Source of the DNA: Vibrio tritonius
GTDB lineage: Bacteria; Pseudomonadota; Gammaproteobacteria; Enterobacterales; Vibrionaceae
DNA length: 64,000 nt
Direction of reading: 5' to 3'
NCBI RefSeq assembly: GCF_001547935.1
Contig: NZ_AP014635.1
Span: 1,550,001 to 1,614,000, forward strand
Shown in pieces: positions 8,864 to 15,116 of this stretch (position 1 is the stretch's first letter; each line of letters begins with the position of its first letter). A program made the position numbers and the translations under genes. The notes below the pieces were generated by a model, which saw only the letters and a list, made by a program, of their open reading frames with translations, did not search any database and was not told the origin of the DNA.

Positions 8864-10051
8864 TCATACTTTAAGGGAGCGAGTTACAAACTCGGTGAGA
8901 AACTCGCGGATGCCCGCTAACCCTTTTTCTAATTTGTCGGGATGGCTGCCGTAGCAGATACGTAAATGCCCTGAACCTGCGCTACCAAAGGCTTCACCTG
9001 GCGCTACGCCAACCCGATATTTTTCAATCATTTCTAAGATGGCTGGTTGGCTATTGTCATCTAGGCCTCGCACTTTTAAGAAGGCATAAAAGGTTGCAGG
9101 CATGTCGTATAAGGTGACTCCTTCAATATCACCAAGGTATTTTTGTACTAATGAACGGCCCTGACGGAAACGATCGAGCGTGTGGTTAACAAATTCTTCG
9201 CCCTGAGTGATTGCCGCTAGTCCACCATGTTGTACAAATGCGGGTGCGCAGGACACGTTAAATTCAATCAATTTGGTAATGGTCGGCGTGTAGTTATCAG
9301 GAAGAGTAAGCCAGCCAAGACGCCAACCAGTCATACACCACGCCTTGGAAAAACTGTTACAGATAATCAGCTTATCGTCTGCTTGCATCTCTCGAACAAA
9401 AGAGGGCGCAGTTTCATCTTCATAGCAGTGACGACTGTATACTTCATCTGATACAACCCAAACGCCATGTTCACGAGCGAAAGCCATAATCGCATGAATC
9501 TCTGCCTGTGAAGCCATCCATCCCGTTGGGTTATTGGGGCTGTTAATAATAATTGCCCGTGCATCTTTCGCCTGTGCAAACAGCGCTTCAAGATTCAGTT
9601 CGAAACGGTTCTCTTTTTGTTCTAACGCAAATGGCACGACCTCTGCGCCCAGCAGTTCAGGAATGGCAAACAAGGTTGGAAATACAGGGGTTATCACCAC
9701 GACTTTATCTCCGTGGGAGATACAGGTTTGGCAGGCAAGCATAAGCGCATCGGTGCCTGACACCGTCACCACAATATTATTGTCGGCAATCGGACGGGCG
9801 AATAGGCGAGTTGAGTAGTCGGCTAATGCGGTGCGCAATTGTGGTAAACCGTTATTGGGCGTATAGCGAGTTTCATCTCTGTTTAAGCTCGCAATCGCGG
9901 CTTCAGAAATGAATTTGGGCGTTGGAATATCCGATTCGCCAAACCACAGGGGAATGACATCAGGTAAGGTCATACCGTAATTGGCGATCGTGCGGATAGA
10001 TGACTCAGAAAGTCTTTGAGCAAGAGGGCTGATGTCGAGATGTGCATTCAT
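8864..10051 (-). CDS. Class I/II PLP-dependent aminotransferase
   Basis: A 395-residue cytosolic aminotransferase of fold type I. Visible motifs are NSPNNPTGW (substrate/PLP contact), VVSDEVYSRHCYED (Asp binding the PLP pyridine nitrogen, then Tyr) and SFSKAWCMTGWRLGW, in which the Lys of SFSK forms the Schiff base. LRICYGS holds the carboxylate-binding Arg. Length is normal for the family. Substrate (aspartate, aromatic amino acid or similar) cannot be fixed. It stands alone with ~450 bp of non-coding sequence upstream. Confidence 0.92.
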   Translation of the reverse strand: MNAHLDISPLAQRLSESSIRTIANYGMTLPDVIPLWFGESDIPTPKFISEAAIASLNRDETRYTPNNGLPQLRTALADYSTRLFARPIADNNIVVTVSGTDALMLACQTCISHGDKVVVITPVFPTLFAIPELLGAEVVPFALEQKENRFELNLEALFAQAKDARAIIINSPNNPTGWMASQAEIHAIMAFAREHGVWVVSDEVYSRHCYEDETAPSFVREMQADDKLIICNSFSKAWCMTGWRLGWLTLPDNYTPTITKLIEFNVSCAPAFVQHGGLAAITQGEEFVNHTLDRFRQGRSLVQKYLGDIEGVTLYDMPATFYAFLKVRGLDDNSQPAILEMIEKYRVGVAPGEAFGSAGSGHLRICYGSHPDKLEKGLAGIREFLTEFVTRSLKV

Positions 10052-10499
10052 GAACGGAATACCTCCATGTATTCAAAAAAAGCCAATACCACAGCGCGCG
10101 AAGTCCGTGCCGCGTTGCTTATTGTGGAAAAGTGAGAGCCACTACTATCGCACGAACCACAATAAATGCAATGGGATACATAGGGTGGTTTAGGTGTGGG
10201 ATGGGGTAGGTAGACAAACCTCGAGAAGTTGATTCATGTAAATCTAATATATTTATCATAATCAATAATCTGGCGAATCATAGAACTTTGATATTGTTCT
10301 TATGTGTCTAGTGTCTTAATATCGCCTTTGGTCTGTAAAACTTTGTAAGTTTGTGATTTCTTGCGAAAAAAACTAGTTAGTAGCGTTGATTTTATCTCTT
10401 GCCATTTAGGGGGATTGTGAAACATCGCCCGACTAAGGCTGTGAAGTTTGCCAGATTTTTAAAACGTCTATTCACCACCCATCTAGTAACGGTTAAATA
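10052..10499. other. Intergenic region, left flank of the accessory island
   Basis: About 450 bp without a supportable gene. It presumably holds the promoter of the aminotransferase (minus) and of the membrane-protein gene at 10500 (plus). The last ~250 bp are AT-rich and may belong to the island. I looked for a direct repeat matching the right end near 14480 and did not see a clear one. Confidence 0.5.
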
Positions 10500-11003
10500 A
10501 TGGAAATAAATAAAGATCAGAAAGTTAGTTCAAGGGTATGGCAAGGAATTAAATTTGCTATTAAGTGGATGTGGTTACTGACAATGTTCCTCTTAGGAGT
10601 CACGTTGTTTGCGTTATTGCCTTCTGAAATTTTTGAATACAGTGTCAGCCTATCGGAGTTGGATCTAGTTGAAGAGTTTTACCTACTATGGTTACTCATA
10701 TTCACTTATAAGTATGTGAAGCTGTGTTTAATGGTAAAAGCGCCTTTTATGAGAAAGTTGATCACCCCTTTTGTTTATCAAGCCTATTTTTGCTTATTTG
10801 TCGTAGCTTGTTTGATGATCGCGCATTTAGCGTTTGATTTTTCAATAAATAAGATAGACGAGATGCCTTGGCTTAACCTCTCATCATACTTTGGGACAAC
10901 GCTGGTTACACTCTATAGCTACCAGGTGTTGAAAAATAGCGCGGGTACTAATGTGCCTGATGAACCCAATAGTCTTAATGAAACGGAGTTATCACAATGC
11001 TAA
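10500..11003 (+). CDS. Integral membrane protein, unknown (167 aa)
   Basis: Four hydrophobic segments are visible: ~21-42 (WMWLLTMFLLGVTLFALL), ~58-72, ~92-112 (YFCLFVVACLMIAHLAF) and a weaker one at ~127-143. The C-terminal tail is polar (NVPDEPNSLNETELSQC). It overlaps the next gene by the ATGCTAA arrangement, so it is translationally coupled to the secreted protein at 10997. No known family is recognised. It opens a three-gene cluster just before the viperin operon. Confidence 0.62.
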   Translation: MEINKDQKVSSRVWQGIKFAIKWMWLLTMFLLGVTLFALLPSEIFEYSVSLSELDLVEEFYLLWLLIFTYKYVKLCLMVKAPFMRKLITPFVYQAYFCLFVVACLMIAHLAFDFSINKIDEMPWLNLSSYFGTTLVTLYSYQVLKNSAGTNVPDEPNSLNETELSQC

Positions 11004-11347
11004 GACGGTTAAGTTTTTGTTTCTTCCTATTAGTGACTGCATTTCCGGCGTTATGTCGCGAAGAGCCTATGTCTAAGCCGGGTAGTGCCCGTTTTTTGAT
11101 TAACGCGTGCCAAGAATATATTGAGTTATACGACAAAAAAAATGAAAAACGTTTCGGGGCATATCTAACAACCTCAGTGGCAGAAAGTTTTAGAGCAGGT
11201 TATTGCTTAGGGGCTGTTGAGCATGCAGATATGAAATGTCGATGGGGTGAGCATAGTATGTATAAAACAGCAGAACTGATAGCTAAGTCATCACCTAGAG
11301 ATTACTACGGTGAAACCATTGTCTTGGAGAAGGCTTTGTGTCGTTAA
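10997..11347 (+). CDS. Secreted Rap1a/Tai-like small protein
   Basis: A 116-residue protein with a signal peptide (LSFCFFLLVTAFPALC) and a mature part of the form FLINACQEYIELY...GYCLGAVEHADMKCRW...LEKALC. Spaced cysteines and the central GYCLG resemble the Rap1a/Tai family, which includes periplasmic immunity proteins against type VI amidase effectors. That assignment rests on pattern only. It overlaps the upstream gene by 7 bp and the downstream gene by 10 bp, so all three form one transcript. Confidence 0.6.
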   Translation: MLRRLSFCFFLLVTAFPALCREEPMSKPGSARFLINACQEYIELYDKKNEKRFGAYLTTSVAESFRAGYCLGAVEHADMKCRWGEHSMYKTAELIAKSSPRDYYGETIVLEKALCR

Positions 11348-12024
11348 TAAATACTAGTCAAGCGGTTCAAGAACTGTTTGGTATGGATGGCAAATGTTTG
11401 AGAACTAAAGCCAATAGCTATGTTCGAAATGGAACCATTCCTTCTTCCTTAATTAAACGGTTTCCTTCTAAAACGGGTACAGAAGGCAAGGAAAGTGTTG
11501 CTTTAACATCAGATGGTGTTAGTTGCTTGTTCAATGCTCTCGTATTAGATGCGTTTTACAACGACACCAAGAAGGTAAAGAGCATTTTTGAAAAGTGGAA
11601 AGAACGAAGAGCGGCCTATGAGGAGTGTTTAGAAGGCTTGTTGAATGCTCAGCAGGTTAACCAGTTAAATGCATTAGAGGAGAAGAGCCGCGCTTTTTTA
11701 CAACAACTCAGTGATGAGACATTTGATCTTAGGAATCAGCGCTTAACAAATCCTTTTTCAAAACACTTGCCGCAAATAGCATTGACAAATGGTGGACTAC
11801 TATATGAATTGCTACGTAATAGTCGGCTTTCTCTTTCCCTTAAAGATGCACTATTACTTGCGTCATTGGAAAATGATTTGGAAAAAGCGAACTGCCTGAG
11901 TCTTGAGATTGATGCAAAACTCTTGGCGGATGACCCGATGCTTTCCAGCCTCGTTGACCGAATTCAAAGGGATTATCAAGAGGCGTTATCTTTCCAATCT
12001 TTATTAAATTTGCTTCCCGAGTAA
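11338..12024 (+). CDS. Putative DNA-binding protein, unknown (228 aa)
   Basis: Starts at GTG 11338 with GGAGAAG just upstream, inside the end of the previous gene. The N-terminal ~60 residues (TSQAVQELFGMDGKCLRTKA, then YVRNGTIPSSLIKRFP) look like a helix-turn-helix of the sort that reads phage or plasmid operators. The rest is helical, with a possible coiled coil around 80-130. I recognise no family. A TTGTGC-ACT-GCACAA dyad lies just after its stop, before the viperin operon, and could be its operator. That is inference. Confidence 0.6.
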   Translation: MSLINTSQAVQELFGMDGKCLRTKANSYVRNGTIPSSLIKRFPSKTGTEGKESVALTSDGVSCLFNALVLDAFYNDTKKVKSIFEKWKERRAAYEECLEGLLNAQQVNQLNALEEKSRAFLQQLSDETFDLRNQRLTNPFSKHLPQIALTNGGLLYELLRNSRLSLSLKDALLLASLENDLEKANCLSLEIDAKLLADDPMLSSLVDRIQRDYQEALSFQSLLNLLPE

Positions 12025-12036
12025 AAAAGTCCTTTT

Positions 12037-12051
12037 TTGTGCACTGCACAA
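12037..12051. promoter_or_regulatory. Short palindrome upstream of the viperin gene
   Basis: TTGTGC-ACT-GCACAA, perfect 6-bp arms, between the stop of the putative DNA-binding gene and the viperin hairpin. An AAAAAAG-TC-CTTTTTT element overlaps its left side (12023-12038). It could be an operator or part of a weak terminator. Confidence 0.45.
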
Positions 12052-12053
12052 AG

Positions 12054-12089
12054 TAACACTACTCCTATCGAAACGAAGGAGTAGTGTTA
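12054..12089 (+). promoter_or_regulatory. 13-bp hairpin that buries the viperin ribosome-binding site
   Basis: Arms TAACACTACTCCT (12054-12066) and AGGAGTAGTGTTA (12077-12089) pair perfectly around a 10-nt loop. The right arm contains most of the Shine-Dalgarno (AAGGAGT, 12076-12082) and the first base of the ATG at 12089. In the folded mRNA the site would be hidden, so translation should need unfolding by a protein, an RNA, a metabolite or an alternative fold. There is no T run, so it is not an ordinary terminator. Confidence 0.75.
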
Positions 12090-12955
12090 TGTCTCATGTA
12101 AATCAACTAGTTATCAACTATCACATCACTGAAAAGTGTAATTACGATTGCCATTATTGTTATGCCAAGTGGGCAAAGCCGAATGAGCTACATCGTGATC
12201 TTCACCAAATGAAAGCAGTACTCGCCAAATTGGCAGACTATTTTCTTGGATCAAACCCAATTCGAGCTCAATTGAAATATGGGAGCGTGCGACTCAACTT
12301 TGCTGGTGGAGAGCCTGTACTGTTGAAAGAGCGCTTTATTGAAGCTTTGGACTATGCGAAAGAGTTGGGATTTGAAACTTCTCTTATCACTAATGGTCAT
12401 CTCTTAACCGATGATTTTATCTCAAATCATGGCTCCAAATTTCAAATGCTGGGCATTAGCTACGATGCGATAAGTGAAAACGTACAGAAGCAAGTCGGCA
12501 GGGTGACGAGAACAGGAGCAATACTCACAGCAGAAAGGTTGCAAAATATCTTTCAACAAATGAGGCAATTTGCACCTAATACCGAATTGAAAATTAATAC
12601 CGTAGTGAACCAATATAATACAGAGGAAAACCTTACTGCGTTGATGGAAGTACTTTTACCGAATAAGTGGAAGGTACTGCGTGTATTACCGGTATTTAAA
12701 TCAATAGCTGCCATCACTGATGAACAGTTTTCAGCATTTGTTGAGCGTCATAGATCAGCTAATAGTTTTATGTCGGTTGAAAATAACGACTCAATGACTG
12801 GCTCTTATCTGATGATCAGTCCAGATGGTTCATTTTTCCAAAATGGGGATCAATTCGGTGGATATATAAAAAGTAGGTCACTAGTTACAACGCCAATTGG
12901 CATTGCTCTAGCTGAAACCGGCTTTGACCCAGTGAAATTTGCAAATCGATACTAA
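12089..12955 (+). CDS. Prokaryotic viperin (radical-SAM nucleotide dehydratase)
   Basis: A 288-residue radical-SAM enzyme. The 4Fe-4S motif is C17-x3-C21-x2-C24 (TEKCNYDCHYCYAKW), the SAM-binding NFAGGEP is at 70-76, and ITNGH is at 100-104. GISYDAISENVQKQVGR (122-138), KINTVVNQYN (168-177), the KWKVLRVLPV segment and the late SPDGSFFQN match the viperin family closely. Human viperin has CNYKCGFC and KINSVIN at the equivalent places. Viperins convert CTP, and in bacteria also GTP or UTP, to 3'-deoxy-3',4'-didehydro nucleotides that terminate viral RNA chains. The animal N-terminal amphipathic helix is absent. It leads an operon with a RelE-like gene, a nucleotide kinase and a 75-aa gene. Substrate base is not predictable. 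Confidence 0.9.
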   Translation: MSHVNQLVINYHITEKCNYDCHYCYAKWAKPNELHRDLHQMKAVLAKLADYFLGSNPIRAQLKYGSVRLNFAGGEPVLLKERFIEALDYAKELGFETSLITNGHLLTDDFISNHGSKFQMLGISYDAISENVQKQVGRVTRTGAILTAERLQNIFQQMRQFAPNTELKINTVVNQYNTEENLTALMEVLLPNKWKVLRVLPVFKSIAAITDEQFSAFVERHRSANSFMSVENNDSMTGSYLMISPDGSFFQNGDQFGGYIKSRSLVTTPIGIALAETGFDPVKFANRY

Positions 12956-12968
12956 AGGAAATTCCGAG

Positions 12969-13322
12969 ATGAGGGGGTATTATTTTTTAGTATGCGATGA
13001 TGATTTTATTACAGGAACATTTAAAAAACATAATGATTTTGATGTTATGAATGAAGAGCTGTATGAATGTTCTGTTGATTATAATGTGTGGCTTAATTTA
13101 TCAAAAACAACGAAAAAGAAAATTCATTCTATTATGAAATTGACCTTCTATGGGGCTCCAATTGATAAGATTGGTGGGAGGGTAATTAAGTGTAACCCTG
13201 ATCTTATTCGATTTAGAGTAGGGCGAAATTATAGACTGGTAATGTCGAATAAGTCGAATGAGAGAAAGTTTTTCCTATATCCAAGACAAAGTTATGAAAA
13301 GAATTTCAAGAACTTAAAATAA
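12969..13322 (+). CDS. RelE/ParE-like small protein in viperin operon
   Basis: Start ATG at 12969 follows AAAGGA, which overlaps the viperin stop. An in-frame upstream extension is less likely. The 117-residue product is basic and AT-rich in coding. Its second half (GGRVIKCNPDLIRFRVGRNY, then RLVMSN and FFLYPRQSYEKNF) has the order of strands and basic residues seen in RelE/ParE-superfamily toxins, whose core reads like RxRVGdYRvvy. The N-terminal half (YYFLVCDDDFITGTF) has no match I know. No antitoxin-like gene is adjacent except possibly the 75-aa gene. The RelE-like label is a structural guess. Confidence 0.6.
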   Translation: MRGYYFLVCDDDFITGTFKKHNDFDVMNEELYECSVDYNVWLNLSKTTKKKIHSIMKLTFYGAPIDKIGGRVIKCNPDLIRFRVGRNYRLVMSNKSNERKFFLYPRQSYEKNFKNLK

Positions 13323-13376
13323 TATATTTTATCAATTTTAAAAATAATATTTATTCAATCTAAACAGAGGTTATTT

Positions 13377-13985
13377 ATGTTTATTGTAATTGAAGGTCTA
13401 GATGGCTGTGGTAAATCAACTGTTTCAACTGCGCTCGCAAAAATGTTGAATGCACAACTTTTAACTTCTCCTGATAAAGAATTAAAGGAAGTGAGAAAAG
13501 TGACTGATATGGTTTTTGATAATAATGTTAAAGCTCGCCAGATGTTTTATATGGCTTCGATATTAAAGGCTTCGGAAGATGCTAAAGAGCTTAACTTACA
13601 AGGAAAGCCCGTCGTGTTGGACCGATACTGGTTATCAACACAGGTTTATCATGCATGGATGAGTAATGGTAAACAGTTTAAATGTCGTGAAGTTGAATTA
13701 GTTCTTCATCAACCAACGTTAACCGTCTATTTGGATGTTCCTGCTGCAGTACGAGCTAATCGTATTAAGGCAAGAAATGTGTGTACTGATGAAGATATGA
13801 ATACGCTTCAACACAATGCTAATGAAAAGCTTAGATCTTTATATTTTTCTATGAATAAATCATTACCTGTCGGGAATTGGTTATGTGTTGATGCTTGCCA
13901 AAGTGTGGACATTATTTTGGAAAAAATTATGACTGAACTTGAAATTTTAATGAGTAATAAAATGTATAATAAGGACGATTTATAA
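13377..13985 (+). CDS. Thymidylate kinase-like / CMPK2-like nucleotide kinase
   Basis: A 202-residue P-loop kinase. It has the Walker A GLDGCGKST (7-15), the DRYWLST motif (82-88, the DR(Y/H) of thymidylate kinases) and LTVYLDVPAAVRANRIKAR as strand plus LID region. It follows AGAGG. Animal viperin lies next to CMPK2, and some bacterial viperins are next to nucleotide kinases, so a supply or phosphorylation role for the viperin substrate or product is a reasonable inference. Divergent from a housekeeping tmk, and encoded within an AT-rich island. The base specificity is unknown. Confidence 0.83.
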   Translation: MFIVIEGLDGCGKSTVSTALAKMLNAQLLTSPDKELKEVRKVTDMVFDNNVKARQMFYMASILKASEDAKELNLQGKPVVLDRYWLSTQVYHAWMSNGKQFKCREVELVLHQPTLTVYLDVPAAVRANRIKARNVCTDEDMNTLQHNANEKLRSLYFSMNKSLPVGNWLCVDACQSVDIILEKIMTELEILMSNKMYNKDDL

Positions 13986-14212
13986 TGGCAAAATCAATTA
14001 AAATTGCTAATGAACTTTATATTAATCTAGATCAACTTTCCCATTTTTTTGTAAATGATGTCGACATTACTCTTATTACAGGAAGCCAAGAGACGATTCG
14101 TGTTAGTTGCAAACAAAGAAATTATTTGTTTGATGGTGAGACCGTATCGATTCAAGAGTTTCACAGAATAAAAAGAGAGCTTTATAAATATATGGAGATA
14201 ATTGGTGATTAA
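13985..14212 (+). CDS. Small hypothetical protein, last gene of viperin operon (75 aa)
   Basis: Starts at an ATG that shares one base with the kinase stop (TAATG), with AAGGAC upstream, so it is translationally coupled. The protein begins with several short strands (IKIANELYINLDQLSHFFV, ITLITGSQETIRVSC) and ends in a helix (FHRIKRELYKYMEII). No family is recognised. Coupling to the viperin-associated kinase suggests a role as partner, regulator or ligand sensor, but nothing in the sequence proves it. Confidence 0.62.
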   Translation: MAKSIKIANELYINLDQLSHFFVNDVDITLITGSQETIRVSCKQRNYLFDGETVSIQEFHRIKRELYKYMEIIGD

Positions 14213-14242
14213 TATCGATTAAATAAAATATTGACACTAAGA

Positions 14243-14274
14243 GAAAGCCCATGGACTGACAATCAATGGGCTTT
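14243..14274 (+). terminator. Hairpin after the viperin operon
   Basis: GAAAGCCCAT / ATGGGCTTTC, a 10-bp stem with a 12-nt loop, 30 bases after the last operon stop. T run is weak, so efficiency is uncertain. Confidence 0.6.
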
Positions 14275-14478
14275 CGATTGCCTTTATTGCTTAAGTTTTG
14301 AAAGCTTATTTCTGACCCTATTAAGGGAATATTCAATCTTAATGATCCCATTAGTCTGATGGGCTCTAACAAGAACTTCATATGTAAAGCCAATTTCCCC
14401 AAAATCCAGCTAGTTTTTTCTTAATCCATTCCATTACCATTCCCTTATTTGCCCGCAAATTGTTCAATTTTTCTGGTA

Positions 14479-14835
14479 TTAACTACCCGATATACTCAAA
14501 AAACTACCCGTGGTGAGGGTTGTGTGGGCGTTGGTCAGCCACTGTGTTTCCCAAGCAGCACTCATAATCAAGGTTTGACTACGCTGCTCAAGGGCTGAAA
14601 TTAACTCCATTACTTGCTGCAGATGCAGTTGAAAGCTTTGACCTGCAGGGTCCCAAATCAATAGCTCGCCGACAGGAACATCGGTGGGATTGGGCAGGGT
14701 GCCAAATACCTGCTGGTTGCGCTGCATGGCAAGTTGTTTTAGCAGCGTGGATTTGCCTGTACCCGGCAAGCCGTTGATGATCACCACCGGCGTGTTTAAG
14801 GTACTGATACGATGAATCAAAGAGAGTCTCAACAT
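14479..14835 (-). pseudogene. Truncated MalT-like/LuxR-family ATPase fragment
   Basis: About 118 residues, starting with MLRLSLIHRISTLNTPVVII and the Walker A NGLPGTGKST. It continues through an ATPase core (VGELLIWDPAGQSFQLHLQQ, then TLIMSAAWETQWL) and stops abruptly. Proteins with this N-terminus are normally long transcription activators with a C-terminal HTH. Here only the ATPase start is left, ending at the side facing the viperin island. The most economical reading is that insertion of, or deletion at, the island removed the rest. A short genuine P-loop protein is the alternative. Confidence 0.62.
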
Positions 14836-14863
14836 CCAAATTATTTCTATTTTACGTCCATGT

Positions 14864-14929
14864 GTCCCCACGTTAACACGGATAGATGTCAATTGCGTAT
14901 TGAATCTGATTCCATATTAACGTGGGGAC
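14864..14929. repeat. 13-bp inverted repeat around a 40-bp core
   Basis: GTCCCCACGTTAA (14864-14876) and TTAACGTGGGGAC (14917-14929) are perfect complements, and pairing extends to CCATG/CATGG with one extra base. It sits between the truncated ATPase and a small ORF. It could be a bipartite operator or the ends of a very small mobile element. Confidence 0.55.
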
Positions 14930-14956
14930 CATGGCGTTAGTTACCAAATAAAGGTG

Positions 14957-15106
14957 CTAATGTGAATCAGCTTCGCTGTATTCCTCGAGCAAGCGTTCGC
15001 TACCCTTGAATGGTCGTAGTGCTTGGCCAGATTGAGCTAGCCAACCGAGCAAAGTTAAGCTCATTTTTACTGACAGGTGTTTAAGTATGGTCTTGAAATT
15101 GTTCAT
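14957..15106 (-). CDS. Small ORF (49 aa) after the sugar porter gene
   Basis: ATG at 15106 has AGGGA upstream and begins 11 bp after the sugar porter stop. The product MNNFKTILKHLSVKMSLTLL...GSERLLEEYSEADSH is an amphipathic or weakly hydrophobic helix with an acidic tail. No family recognised. It may be a small membrane-associated peptide in the same operon or spurious. Confidence 0.4.
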   Translation of the reverse strand: MNNFKTILKHLSVKMSLTLLGWLAQSGQALRPFKGSERLLEEYSEADSH

Positions 15107-15116
15107 TATCATTCCC

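Noticed and set aside
12054..12089. Intrinsic terminator before viperin
   Set aside because: The hairpin has no following T run and its right arm is the ribosome-binding site and start codon, so it is better read as a translation-gating structure.
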